NCBI GenBank assembly: GCA_934540955.1
Contig: CAKTCY010000030.1
Location: forward strand, 1 to 24,554
Origin: an uncultured Faecalibacterium sp.
Lineage (GTDB): Bacteria; Bacillota; Clostridia; Oscillospirales; Ruminococcaceae
Direction of reading: 5' to 3'
Length of the DNA stretch: 24,554 nt
In this document: positions 14,095 to 21,774 of the stretch, piece by piece
How positions within the stretch are numbered: the stretch's first letter is position 1
How the letters are laid out: the number at the start of each line of letters is the position of its first letter
The notes under the pieces: model-generated
Seen by the model: the letters and a program-made list of their open reading frames with translations, nothing else
The model's database searches: none
What the model was told of the DNA's origin: nothing
Program-made: the position numbers and the translations under genes

Positions 14095-14889
14095 TCAGTG
14101 ACCGCGCACGAGGTTCAGCAGTCTGCGCAGGGGAGCGGTCAGCCGCCAGCTGCTGCTGGCGCGCATCGTTTCCAGCGAGACCTGATATTCGTGCTGGATG
14201 CCCTGCAGGGTCAGCAGCTGCTGGTTCAGCCGCATACACTCGGCGCGGCTGGCCTGCAATACCTCATCGGCCTCCTGCGCAGCGGCGGCGTTTTTGAGCT
14301 TCAGGTCGTTCAGCGCCCGCAGCAGAGATTTGCCGGGCTGCTCGTGCAGAAAACGCCCCAGCGGGTAGTAGCGATAGTTCACCGCAAACTTCATGCCGGC
14401 ACCAAAGCCGGAGGCGCAGTGCAGCGAAAGATTGGGGTCTACGTCCAGAAACAGCAGGCAGTCCTCCTGCAGCATAAGGCCGTTGATCGACCGGAAGCTG
14501 ATGCGCTCGTCCGAGATGGCAAGGTCGGTGATGCAGCAGGCCAGCTCGCCCGGGTCCAGCCGGATGGCGCGGGCGTCCTCCGGCAGGATGAAGGTGACAG
14601 ACACCTCGTGGGTCAGCTCGTTGTAGGCGTCCTCGGTAGCGATCAGGCATTCCCGGGGCGAAAAACCGTTGCCGGTGTCGTAAAACAGCTGCGGCAGGGT
14701 AAGGGCGATGTTATCCGTCTCAGTGCTGTGCTTGGCAAGCTCGGTCTGGCAGACCAGAAGCTGCTGCTCCAGCTCCAGACACCGCTGCGCCAGCCGGGAA
14801 ACACCCTCGTCTGAAAGCTTGAGCTGCTGCTCCAGCTCGGCAACGTGCGCCTGCAGGGCAGCAGGGGTCACGGGGGTTTCGTGGTTCAT
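14095..14889 (-). CDS. Coiled-coil protein with a glycosyltransferase-associated C-terminal motif
   Basis: 264 residues, no signal peptide, no membrane span. The N-terminal ~60 residues are heptad-like (LQAHVAELEQQLKLSDEGVSR), as is the segment at about 205-245, suggesting oligomerisation. The middle part is beta-rich (VSVTFILPEDARAIRLDPG). The C-terminus ends in SSSWRLTAPLRRLL, a motif I know from the tails of many surface-polysaccharide glycosyltransferases and their partners. It has no catalytic signature, so it may be a scaffold or acceptor-binding partner of the adjacent glycosyltransferase. The start has AGGAGG in front. Its position between the acyltransferase and glycosyltransferase genes, all on the minus strand, supports co-expression. 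Confidence 0.72.
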   Translation of the reverse strand: MNHETPVTPAALQAHVAELEQQLKLSDEGVSRLAQRCLELEQQLLVCQTELAKHSTETDNIALTLPQLFYDTGNGFSPRECLIATEDAYNELTHEVSVTFILPEDARAIRLDPGELACCITDLAISDERISFRSINGLMLQEDCLLFLDVDPNLSLHCASGFGAGMKFAVNYRYYPLGRFLHEQPGKSLLRALNDLKLKNAAAAQEADEVLQASRAECMRLNQQLLTLQGIQHEYQVSLETMRASSSWRLTAPLRRLLNLVRGH

Positions 14890-14959
14890 AACATGAGCCT
14901 CCTCTTCCTATCCTATAAACTCGGCTGCGCCGCCGCAGCCGGAATGCGCATGAATACGA

Positions 14960-16075
14960 TCAGTGCCGCGAGGCGTAGTGCACCTGCGGGGTATGCCGCC
15001 GGGCGGGGAACAGCCGGATGATCAGCTCCCGCCGCCGCTGCAGCAGGGCGCAGATCAGCCAGATAGAGCCCAGCGAAAGGACGTATTGCAGCCCAACGCC
15101 CAAAAGTGGACGGTCTGCATACTTTGCCGCAAACAGATACCACGGAATGGCGGTAAGCTCCACAGTATGTATGCAAAAAATGTACAGGGAGCGCCGGCCA
15201 ATGGATTCAAGAAAGCGCACCAGCACATTCCGGTGCCGGTTCAGCCGCAGGAACAGCCGGACGAACAGCAGCCCGACAAGGCCGTCCAGCAGGATGCTGA
15301 CAGGCCCCATCGTCCACTCTGCCATGGAAACACAGTCTGTGCGGCCGGTGGCAAGGGTGGCTGCAGGGATCAGCAGCAGGGCAGCCCACAGGATGCAGGT
15401 CATCCGGCGGGACAGGGGCTGGTCCAGCCAGTGCTGACGCTTGGCAAGGTAGCCAAGGTACAGGTACGGCATGATCGCCGCGCCCTGGATCAGGCAGAAG
15501 GGCAGCTCCCATGCAAGGCTGGCACCCCAGCCCAGCAGGGCGCAGCCGCCCACCGCCCAAGGGATGTACCGCTCCGGGAAGATGTTCAGGATAACGTCCA
15601 GCAGGATCCAGCCCACCAGCAGCGCCAGCAGATACCACATGGGCCCGCAGGAAAAGAACTCCTGCCCGAAGTAGGTGGCGGTGTGGGGCAGACCCAGCAG
15701 AAAGCCGCCCGCTACCTTGATGCTCTCGGTCAGCGAGCCGGGCAGATAGTGAAAGGTACTATAATGAATAATAAAGTGCAGCACCGTGGTAAAGACCGCC
15801 GTGTAGCAAAAGGGCTTGAGCAGACTTTTGAGCTGCTGGTGGATGCATTTGTGGATGGAGCGCTTGCGGAAGCCGTAGCCGCTGGCAATAAAAAAGGCTG
15901 CCATCAGTGCTTCGCGGTAGGTAAAGCCCACAAAGGCGGCCAGAGTCAGACTGCGCTCCAGCTGGATCGGATAAAGCTCTACAGTATGCCCCAGCACGAT
16001 GCCCAGCATCCCTGCGCCCTTGAGCATATCGAACATTCCGATGGAGCTGACGGTGCGGGGCTTGGTTGTTTCCAT
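14960..16075 (-). CDS. Membrane acyltransferase, acyltransferase_3 (OafA/NodX-like) family
   Basis: 371-residue integral membrane protein with about ten hydrophobic spans. Family members transfer acetyl or other acyl groups to sugars or other surface molecules. The N-terminal FDMLKGAGMLGIVLGHTVEL carries the conserved His after the first span. FFIASGYGFRKRSI and SLYIFCIHTVELT near the C-terminus are further family signatures. The start was set at METTKPRT with GAAGGAA in front; an in-frame ATG nine codons upstream has no clear ribosome site. It is first of three leftward genes. Its promoter faces that of the ligase-carrier-condensation operon, so the two groups may act on one product. The acyl donor and acceptor are unknown. 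Confidence 0.9.
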   Translation of the reverse strand: METTKPRTVSSIGMFDMLKGAGMLGIVLGHTVELYPIQLERSLTLAAFVGFTYREALMAAFFIASGYGFRKRSIHKCIHQQLKSLLKPFCYTAVFTTVLHFIIHYSTFHYLPGSLTESIKVAGGFLLGLPHTATYFGQEFFSCGPMWYLLALLVGWILLDVILNIFPERYIPWAVGGCALLGWGASLAWELPFCLIQGAAIMPYLYLGYLAKRQHWLDQPLSRRMTCILWAALLLIPAATLATGRTDCVSMAEWTMGPVSILLDGLVGLLFVRLFLRLNRHRNVLVRFLESIGRRSLYIFCIHTVELTAIPWYLFAAKYADRPLLGVGLQYVLSLGSIWLICALLQRRRELIIRLFPARRHTPQVHYASRH

Positions 16076-16160
16076 GAAAGATTCCTTCCCTGCGCCGGGC
16101 AAATACCCCTTTAGAAAAAAAGCCGGATACGGCGCAAATGATCAGTTTTTATACAGCATC

Positions 16161-16175
16161 GCCATGATATATGGC
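16161..16175. promoter_or_regulatory. Palindrome over the acyltransferase transcription start
   Basis: GCCATGATATATGGC has perfect 5-bp arms and lies directly after the -10 box, where a repressor would block initiation. The opposite promoter contains a related half (GCCATGGAAGATA near 16374). Confidence 0.4.
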
Positions 16176-16176
16176 T

Positions 16177-16205
16177 AGTATAATGCTTTTTAGGGAGACT
16201 GTCAA
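16177..16205 (-). promoter_or_regulatory. Promoter of the membrane acyltransferase unit
   Basis: Minus-strand TTGACA (16200-16205), 17-bp spacer, TATACT (16177-16182). Confidence 0.85.
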
Positions 16206-16366
16206 TTTTGTTTTGCAGTCTGCGTGAGAGCGGGTATGGTATTTTGCGCTAAAAATTGTAGCACAGGAACCGGCAGATTGCAACGAAAGGTAGAATTTGG
16301 CGGGACTGCACCAGACGATGCGCAAGAAAAAATTGTCAATGCAGGAAATTAAATGTTGCAGAAGTA

Positions 16367-16395
16367 TTGCATTGCCATGGAAGATATTGTATACT
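16367..16395 (+). promoter_or_regulatory. Promoter of the ligase-carrier-condensation operon
   Basis: -35 TTGCAT (16367-16372), 17-bp spacer, -10 TATACT (16390-16395). It implies a 167-nt leader. Confidence 0.7.
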
Positions 16396-16568
16396 GGGCA
16401 CAGTGCGGTACGCCGCTGCTGTGCTGCACGGAGCGATCGCGCGCGGGCATCCGCCGTGTGCGACCCGATTCCCCGGATGGAGCGTACCCTGCAACTGCTC
16501 CGCAATGCCGCGGGCAAGCCGGTACGTTGTGTATAAAACAGATGAAACAAAACAGGAGGGAAACCACA

Positions 16569-18035
16569 ATGGAAAAATTCATGGATAATATGTACGATGT
16601 CATCACGCTGGGCATGGAAAAGGAATTTCCCGAGCGCGTGGCCTTCCGTTACTACAATGAGGATACCGACACGGTGACCACCGTCCTTTTTAAGGAGCTT
16701 GCACAGGATGTCCGCCGGATGGTCAACTACCTCCAGAGCACCATCCCGGATGTGAAGGGCAAGAAGATCTGCCTGCTGAGCAAGAACAGCTACGAATATG
16801 TGGTAGACACCTTTGGTGCGATCATGGCAGGCTGCGTGCTGGTGCCGCTGAACCAGCACAAGAGCTGGGCGGAGATGTCCCACGAGCTGGAGCTGGTGGA
16901 GCCTGTCGCCATTCTGACCGACGGCGTGGACTACGGCAACAAGGAGCAGCTGGAGGCCGCCTACGGCAGCCTGCTGCACCCCATGGACGACTTCCGCAGC
17001 TATGAGCCGGTGGCCGAGCTGCACCCCATCGACCACGAGGCTCTGATGGTGCTGATGTTCACCTCCGGCACCACCGGCATGAGCAAGGGCGTTATGATGA
17101 GCGAGCGCAACCTGTTCAGCGCAGGCGTTATCATGTGGGCCGTCTCCGCACAGCTGGAGCCGCGGCTCAAGGTGAAGGATCCCCTGCCCGGCCACTACAT
17201 GGTGCTGCCCATGTTCCATCTGGGTGCCTTCATCGACCTGTTCTCCACCACCGTCATGGGCTGGCCGCTGAACCTGGGCTTCGATGCCCGCAACTTCTAC
17301 CGCGATATCCAGAAGATGCCCAGCCAGATCATGTCCGTGGTGCCGGTGATCATGAACTCCCTGCACAAGGACGTGATGCGCGGCCGCCGCGACCGTCTGG
17401 GCGATCTGTGGACATTCATCGGCTCCTCTGCCATGTTTGACCCGCAGGTGCTGCTGGATATGGTGAACAACGGAATGTTCATCGTCCAGTGCTACGGCGC
17501 TACCGAGACCTGCGCCGCCGGCATCATCAACTTTGCACAGGACGCAAAGCACATTGGCGCCGTGGGTCAGGGCAGCAAGCTTATGGACTACAAGATCGAG
17601 CCGGACGGCGAGCTGTGTATGCGCGGCGAAAGCGTGATGATGGGCTACTATAAGGACCCGGAGGGCACCGCAGAGGTCATCGACAAGGACGGCTGGTTCC
17701 ACACCGGCGACCTTGCCCGGGTGGACGAGGACGGCTACTATTACATCACCGGACGCAAGAAGAACCTGATCATTCTGGACAGCGGCGAGAACATCAGCCC
17801 CGAGGAACTGGAGGGCATGGTAGAAAAATGTCCCGTTGTGAAGGAATGTATCGTAAAAGAACTGGGCAAAAAGATAGGTGTTGTGGTATACTGTGAGCAG
17901 GAGCACCAGCAGACCGTGCGGGACTTTGTTACCCAGATGAACCGCACCATCCCGCTGTACAAGCGTATCGGCGTGGTGGAGTTCAGCGAAAACCCGCTGC
18001 CCCGCACCGCTACGGGCAAGCTGGTGCGTAAGTAA
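16569..18035 (+). CDS. AMP-forming acyl/aryl acid ligase (ANL superfamily)
   Basis: Activates a carboxylic acid with ATP to an acyl-adenylate and passes it to a thiol, here most likely the carrier protein encoded next. It has 488 residues, normal for a stand-alone adenylation enzyme. Motifs in order: A3 loop MFTSGTTGMSKGV (163-175), A5 QCYGATETC (307-315), A7 WFHTGDLARVDEDGYYY (376-392), A8 hinge GRKKNLI (395-401), and A10 PRTATGKLVRK with the catalytic lysine 484 at the extreme C-terminus. The overall pattern is nearest to fatty-acid ligases, not amino-acid adenylation domains, but the substrate pocket cannot be read by eye. The start follows AGGAGGG; the longer open frame upstream covers the promoter. 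The gene order ligase, carrier, condensation enzyme suggests a short assembly line. Confidence 0.93.
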   Translation: MEKFMDNMYDVITLGMEKEFPERVAFRYYNEDTDTVTTVLFKELAQDVRRMVNYLQSTIPDVKGKKICLLSKNSYEYVVDTFGAIMAGCVLVPLNQHKSWAEMSHELELVEPVAILTDGVDYGNKEQLEAAYGSLLHPMDDFRSYEPVAELHPIDHEALMVLMFTSGTTGMSKGVMMSERNLFSAGVIMWAVSAQLEPRLKVKDPLPGHYMVLPMFHLGAFIDLFSTTVMGWPLNLGFDARNFYRDIQKMPSQIMSVVPVIMNSLHKDVMRGRRDRLGDLWTFIGSSAMFDPQVLLDMVNNGMFIVQCYGATETCAAGIINFAQDAKHIGAVGQGSKLMDYKIEPDGELCMRGESVMMGYYKDPEGTAEVIDKDGWFHTGDLARVDEDGYYYITGRKKNLIILDSGENISPEELEGMVEKCPVVKECIVKELGKKIGVVVYCEQEHQQTVRDFVTQMNRTIPLYKRIGVVEFSENPLPRTATGKLVRK

Positions 18036-18062
18036 AACGCAACAGAAAGGAAGCATAATACG

Positions 18063-18305
18063 ATGGAACGTGCAGAAATCATTTCTCAGATCACGGCTAT
18101 TCTGGAGGACGTCGCGGAGGTGTCGCCGGAGGATGTGACCGAAAGCAGCGTCCTGATGGACGATCTGGATCTGTCCTCTATGGAGATCCTGACCGTCGTG
18201 GCAGATATCGAGGAGACCTTTGGTCTGCGCATCCCGGAAAAGGAGCTGCGCAACTTTGTCACCATGGGTGATCTGGTGGATTATCTGGCAGCAAACGTGG
18301 GGTAA
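18063..18305 (+). CDS. Acyl carrier protein
   Basis: 80-residue acidic four-helix carrier protein. A phosphopantetheine arm would be attached to Ser39 in LDLSSMEILTVV; by alignment this Ser takes the place of the Ser in the usual DSL motif, with Ser38 in the Asp position. Helix II to III reads ADIEETFGLRIPEKEL, typical of the family. It lies 27 bp after the ligase gene with an AGAAAGGAAG ribosome site, and 6 bp before the condensation-type gene, so it is the dedicated carrier of this operon and not the fatty-acid synthase ACP. No phosphopantetheinyl transferase gene is present here; the host enzyme must act in trans. Confidence 0.94.
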   Translation: MERAEIISQITAILEDVAEVSPEDVTESSVLMDDLDLSSMEILTVVADIEETFGLRIPEKELRNFVTMGDLVDYLAANVG

Positions 18306-18311
18306 AGACCA

Positions 18312-19520
18312 ATGGAAACACAACAGCGCTCGACGGAATATAACTTGCAGGGCGTTATGTACTTTTTCCGTCGGGATAAGGTCCAGTGCCGGTACCAGTT
18401 CTCGCTGCGGGATGCGGTGGATATCACCCTTTTGCAGCGGGCGCTGACAGCGGCCTTGGCAAATGCGCCTTATTATACCCAGCGTCTGGTGCAGGAAAAG
18501 CGGGAAATGTGGCTGGAGCCCAATACCGAGCCCTGCCTTGTGTACCCCGGCAGCACCATGCGCAATATCCCGGAGGAGACGAACGGTTACCTGTTCTGCA
18601 TCAGCTGCGAGGGGGATACCGTCTACTTTGACTGGCACCACTTCCTGCTGGACGGCCACGGGGTATCGCCCCTGTTCACCAGCATTCTGGAGCAGTACTG
18701 CAACCTGCGTTACGGCACTGCCTTTGTGGCACCGGCCATTGTGTGCGACCCGCCCTACGATATAGAGGCCATACTGGCAAAATATCCGCCCGTGGAGAAC
18801 GGCAGCGATGTCATTCAGCGGGAGGCAGTGCAGACCTACGAGGATGCGCTGCGCCGCACCCGGGTGTGCCTGAGCAAGCAGAGCCTTGTGGAAAAGGCGC
18901 TGGCAAACAACGCAAAGCCGGTAAGCGCTCTGATGGGTCTGCTGTGCATGGCCATGCGGGAGTATCTTGGCAAGGAGAATATCCAGTATTCCTTCTCTAC
19001 CGATACCCGCGATGTGGCCGGTGTGCCGAATGCACTGTACAATTGTGTGTGCAGCTTCGAGCATACGGTGCAGCTGCAAGCCCAGACCCGCCTTGCGGAT
19101 CTTGTACCTGATATAGATGCAAACATCAAGCGGGATCTGCAGCCGGAGTCCAAGCTTCGCCGTATGGCGGTACAGATGGGCTGGGTGTACAAGGTGGAGC
19201 AGCAAAAGGTCCCCCTGCGCATCAAACAGCGGGTGTTCCAGATGGGCGAGTACGTCGGCGGCACCATCTCGGATTTCTGGCTCAGCTATCTGGGCAACCC
19301 GCTGATGCCCGCCAACCCGGAGCTGGCACAGTACACCACGGATTTTGGTGTCTGGGTGCCGCCGGAGGGCGCATCCGTGGGTGTGGAGGCTGCCAGCCTG
19401 AACGGAAAGATCATCCTGTGCATCCACAGCAAGGCACCCATCCCGGGTCTGGCCGATATCCTCTGCAAGACCTTTGAACGTGAAGGGGTCGCGGTGCTGG
19501 AGGCTGCCGACCTGGACTGA
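18312..19520 (+). CDS. Condensation-domain-like acyltransferase (CAT/PapA superfamily)
   Basis: 402 residues, the size of one chloramphenicol-acetyltransferase-like/NRPS condensation domain. The active-site motif HHxxxDG is exact (HHFLLDG, 109-115), with His110 as the expected catalytic residue. STDTRDV (229-235) corresponds to the structural D-x-R region, and DFGVW (344-348) to the DFGWG motif. There is no membrane span. It would take the acyl group from the carrier protein and join it to an amine or alcohol; the acceptor is unknown. It starts 6 bp after the carrier gene with a weak ribosome site, pointing to coupling. A terminator follows. Alternatives are a wax-ester/DGAT-like or alcohol acyltransferase role; a peptide-bond-forming role is less likely without an amino-acid adenylation enzyme. 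Confidence 0.85.
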   Translation: METQQRSTEYNLQGVMYFFRRDKVQCRYQFSLRDAVDITLLQRALTAALANAPYYTQRLVQEKREMWLEPNTEPCLVYPGSTMRNIPEETNGYLFCISCEGDTVYFDWHHFLLDGHGVSPLFTSILEQYCNLRYGTAFVAPAIVCDPPYDIEAILAKYPPVENGSDVIQREAVQTYEDALRRTRVCLSKQSLVEKALANNAKPVSALMGLLCMAMREYLGKENIQYSFSTDTRDVAGVPNALYNCVCSFEHTVQLQAQTRLADLVPDIDANIKRDLQPESKLRRMAVQMGWVYKVEQQKVPLRIKQRVFQMGEYVGGTISDFWLSYLGNPLMPANPELAQYTTDFGVWVPPEGASVGVEAASLNGKIILCIHSKAPIPGLADILCKTFEREGVAVLEAADLD

Positions 19521-19535
19521 GAGATACTTATATAT

Positions 19536-19577
19536 AAGACCGGGGCGTTCTCCCGCAGGGAAGAACGCCCCGGTCTT
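19536..19577. terminator. Bidirectional terminator between the acyl operon and birA
   Basis: AAGACCGGGGCGTTCT pairs perfectly (16 bp) with AGAACGCCCCGGTCTT over a 10-nt loop. It reaches the first two bases of the birA stop codon. Confidence 0.9.
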
Positions 19578-20538
19578 ATTCTGTTTTGGTGGGACGAATG
19601 GTCACCTCGCCGCAGCGCAGCGCCTCGGTGCGGCCTCCCTCCCGCTGCACCACCAGCCGCCCGGCATCATCGATGGAAAGCGCCTGCGCGGCGTAGGTCT
19701 CGGTGCCAGTGCACACGGTCACCCAGTGGCCGGGCACAAAGCAGCGGGCGCGGTATTCGTCCAGACAGGCAAAGCTCGGGCAGAGCGCCAACAGCTCCCG
19801 CCCGATGGCACCCGCCAGCGCCGCCCGGCTTACCGGGGCGGGGCCGCCGGGGTATAGGCTGCCTGCCTTGGCGGCAAGCTCCGGGGGAAAGTCCTCCGCC
19901 GCGGCGGTCAGGTTCAGCCCAATGCCCACCACCAGCCATTCCAGCTGGCCGCTTTCAAGGTCGGTGCCGGCCTCGGTCAGGATGCCGCACACCTTTTTGC
20001 CTTTATAATACAGGTCGTTCACCCACTTGATGGCAAGCTCCAGCCCGCACAGCGTCTGCACCGCCTGGCACACCGCCACCGCCGCACCGATGGTGGCGGT
20101 CTGGGCGTTGGCGGCAGGCAGCGGCGGGCGCAGCACCACCGAGCAGTACACCCCCTTGCCCGCCGGGCTGGCAAAGCTGCGTCCCAGCCGCCCGCGCCCG
20201 GCGGTCTGCCCGCCCGCCAGCACCAGCGTGCCGTGGGCAGCACCCTCCAGCGCCAGCAGCTTTGCGGTGCGGTTGGTGCTTTCCAGCGTGTCGTACAGCT
20301 GCACCGGGGCGGGGTAGGCACCTACCGCCTCGGCGCAGAAGGGGTCGCCGCCCAGCAGACGGTACCCCCGGCGGGAGGCTGCTTCCAGCGCATAGCCCTG
20401 CGCGGTAAGCGCCGCCGCCGCCTTGTGCACGGCGGCGCGGCTGACCCCCAGCTGCTGCGCCAGCTGCTGGCCGGAAATATACGCGCCCTCGGCGGCGCTG
20501 AGCGCCTGTAAAAGCGCCTGACGGGTGGTAGAAGCCAT
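19576..20538 (-). CDS. birA: Biotin-protein ligase / biotin operon repressor (bifunctional BirA)
   Basis: Attaches biotin to carboxylase carrier domains via biotinyl-AMP and, through its N-terminal DNA-binding domain, can repress biotin genes. It has 320 residues, the bifunctional length. The winged helix-turn-helix spans about 1-65 (ISGQQLAQQLGVSRAAVHKA). The ligase domain shows STNRTAK, the biotinyl-AMP loop GRGRLGR, and KWVNDLYYKGKKVCGIL with the catalytic lysine region. An SH3-like C-terminal domain ends the protein. The start follows GGGAGG. It is monocistronic and divergent from the sigma factor operon, with no biotin genes in view. The presence of the HTH makes a regulatory role likely. 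Confidence 0.96.
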   Translation of the reverse strand: MASTTRQALLQALSAAEGAYISGQQLAQQLGVSRAAVHKAAAALTAQGYALEAASRRGYRLLGGDPFCAEAVGAYPAPVQLYDTLESTNRTAKLLALEGAAHGTLVLAGGQTAGRGRLGRSFASPAGKGVYCSVVLRPPLPAANAQTATIGAAVAVCQAVQTLCGLELAIKWVNDLYYKGKKVCGILTEAGTDLESGQLEWLVVGIGLNLTAAAEDFPPELAAKAGSLYPGGPAPVSRAALAGAIGRELLALCPSFACLDEYRARCFVPGHWVTVCTGTETYAAQALSIDDAGRLVVQREGGRTEALRCGEVTIRPTKTE

Positions 20539-20557
20539 GGCGTAAATCCTCCCTGTG

Positions 20558-20575
20558 TGCTATACTGCTATTGTA
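20558..20575. promoter_or_regulatory. Overlapping divergent promoter elements, birA / sigma operon
   Basis: On the plus strand TGCTATACT (20558-20566) is an extended -10 for the sigma operon. On the minus strand TGGTACAAT (-10 at 20570-20575) is an extended -10 for birA. Neither has a good -35, and the two sites almost overlap. Confidence 0.4.
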
Positions 20576-20709
20576 CCATATCTGTGGAAGAAGAAAAGCT
20601 TGAAAATATTTTAGTTTTTTGCAGGAACCGCCGCCGCTGTCTCGTATTAAAGACAGAAGGGCGGCGCAGAGCACCGCATCCAGAACCGGAAAGGAGGCCG
20701 TGCAGCGCG

Positions 20710-21255
20710 TTGACAACACAGGAATTCAGCACGATGGTGCAGAAATATCAGGCGCTCGTGTACACGGTCTGCCACCAGCTGGTACCGGATGTACAGGAGG
20801 CGCAGGACCTGACGCAGGAGACCTTTCTGGCGGCGTGGCGGGCCATCGACCGCTGCCCGCCCGGCTTTGAAAAGCAGTGGCTGGCGCGTATCGCGGCCAA
20901 CAAAGCCAAGGACTATCTGCGCAGCGCATGGGTGCGCAAGATGAACACCCCCGGCGACGAGGTGCTGGCGCTGGAGGGCGCGCCGCCCGGTATGCAGCCG
21001 GAGCAGCAGGTGCTGGAAGCACTGGGCGAAGAGGAGCTTACGGAGATGATACTGAATCTGCGGGAGCCCTACTGTACGCCCTGCCGTCTGGTGCTGCTGG
21101 AGCAGCACACTATGGCCGAGGCTGCAAGGCTGTGCGGCCGACCGCCCAAAACGGTGGAGGCACAGATCTACCGCGCCAAAAAGCTGCTGGCGCAGCAGAT
21201 CTTACAAAACGACCGCATACCCTGTGAAAGGAGGAGCGTACATGGAACTGTTTGA
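20710..21255 (+). CDS. ECF-type RNA polymerase sigma-70 factor
   Basis: Alternative sigma factor of about 181 residues. Region 2 is FSTMVQKYQALVYTVCHQL followed by AQDLTQETFLAAWRAID (core binding and -10 recognition). Region 4 holds the helix-turn-helix MAEAARLCGRPPKTVEAQIYRAKKLL. Region 3 is absent, as in ECF factors. I place the start at TTG 20710, behind AAGGAGG, because region 2 begins five residues later. The frame is open back to 20557, but the extension has no family similarity and covers the ribosome site. An ATG at 20734 is the alternative. The next gene overlaps by 14 bp and encodes a zinc-finger anti-sigma factor, the typical partner. The stimulus is unknown; envelope stress is the usual one. 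Confidence 0.9.
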   Translation: MTTQEFSTMVQKYQALVYTVCHQLVPDVQEAQDLTQETFLAAWRAIDRCPPGFEKQWLARIAANKAKDYLRSAWVRKMNTPGDEVLALEGAPPGMQPEQQVLEALGEEELTEMILNLREPYCTPCRLVLLEQHTMAEAARLCGRPPKTVEAQIYRAKKLLAQQILQNDRIPCERRSVHGTV

Positions 21256-21763
21256 CGCAAAGGGCTGTCTGAGTGAGGAAGGCTTACAGGCACTGGTCGG
21301 CGGGCAATTGGACGAGCAGCAGCGGCTGGAAGCCGCCGAGCACCTTGCCTACTGTGACCGCTGCATGGACCGCTACACCGCCCTGCTGACTGACGATGTG
21401 CTGGAGCAGCCGCCGCGCTCCGCCCGGGGCGCGGTGATGGGCACCATCTGGATACGGCTGATGCAGAACACATGGGGACGCGCTGCTGTGGCGACCGTAG
21501 CCGCCGTGCTGGCGCTGACCATGTGGCGTACCGGTACGCTGGAACAGATCCTGCACACCGGGCAGCAGCTGAACACATGGCTGCCGCAGACCACACAGCA
21601 GACCGAACCGGAGCTGCTGGGCAAGCCGGTGAACGACAAAGCCCCGCAGCCCTCCACCGCCCCGCTGGGCAAGCCCATAGAGGACAAAAAGCAGCTGACC
21701 GAAAAACTATCCGATGCACTGGACGCGCTTTTGCACCACAGTGCAGACACCACTGAGAAATGA
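21242..21763 (+). CDS. Zinc-finger anti-sigma factor, single-pass membrane protein
   Basis: 173 residues. The cytosolic N-terminal part has the anti-sigma zinc motif H-x3-C-x2-C (His34, Cys38, Cys41 in EHLAYCDRCMDRY), which would hold the sigma factor. One membrane span lies at about 80-98 (AAVATVAAVLALTMW), followed by a Pro/Gln/Lys-rich outer tail (about 75 residues). The start was chosen at MELFDAKG because AAAGGAGGAG stands before it; a start six codons earlier is possible. It overlaps the sigma gene by 14 bp (coupled translation). Release by regulated proteolysis is the usual family mechanism and is inference here. Confidence 0.88.
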   Translation: MELFDAKGCLSEEGLQALVGGQLDEQQRLEAAEHLAYCDRCMDRYTALLTDDVLEQPPRSARGAVMGTIWIRLMQNTWGRAAVATVAAVLALTMWRTGTLEQILHTGQQLNTWLPQTTQQTEPELLGKPVNDKAPQPSTAPLGKPIEDKKQLTEKLSDALDALLHHSADTTEK

Positions 21764-21774
21764 GGGAACTGATT

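Larger units (their letters stand above)
16076..16568. other. Divergent intergenic region, acyltransferase / acyl-ligase operon
   Basis: 493 bp with two outward-facing promoters (16177-16205 minus, 16367-16395 plus) and a palindrome near the minus transcription start. Between the promoters (16206-16366) nothing recognisable was seen. The ligase leader (about 16402-16568) is 167 nt, long and GC-rich, but no known riboswitch pattern was identified. Confidence 0.6.

Noticed and set aside
12445..14814. Plus-strand ORF of 789 codons
   Set aside because: Antisense to the glycosyltransferase and coiled-coil genes; biased composition only.
16149..19427. Minus-strand ORF of 1092 codons
   Set aside because: Antisense to ligase, carrier and condensation genes, crosses their junctions and promoters; explained by codon bias.
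16569..19520. Classical dlt (D-alanyl teichoic acid) operon
   Set aside because: No DltB or DltD homologue, and the third gene is a soluble HHxxxDG enzyme; the ligase motifs are nearer to fatty-acid ligases.
20621..20654. Autoregulatory ECF promoter (GGAACC ... CGTATT) before the sigma gene
   Set aside because: The spacer is about 13 bp, shorter than the 16-17 bp normally needed; kept only as a remote possibility.
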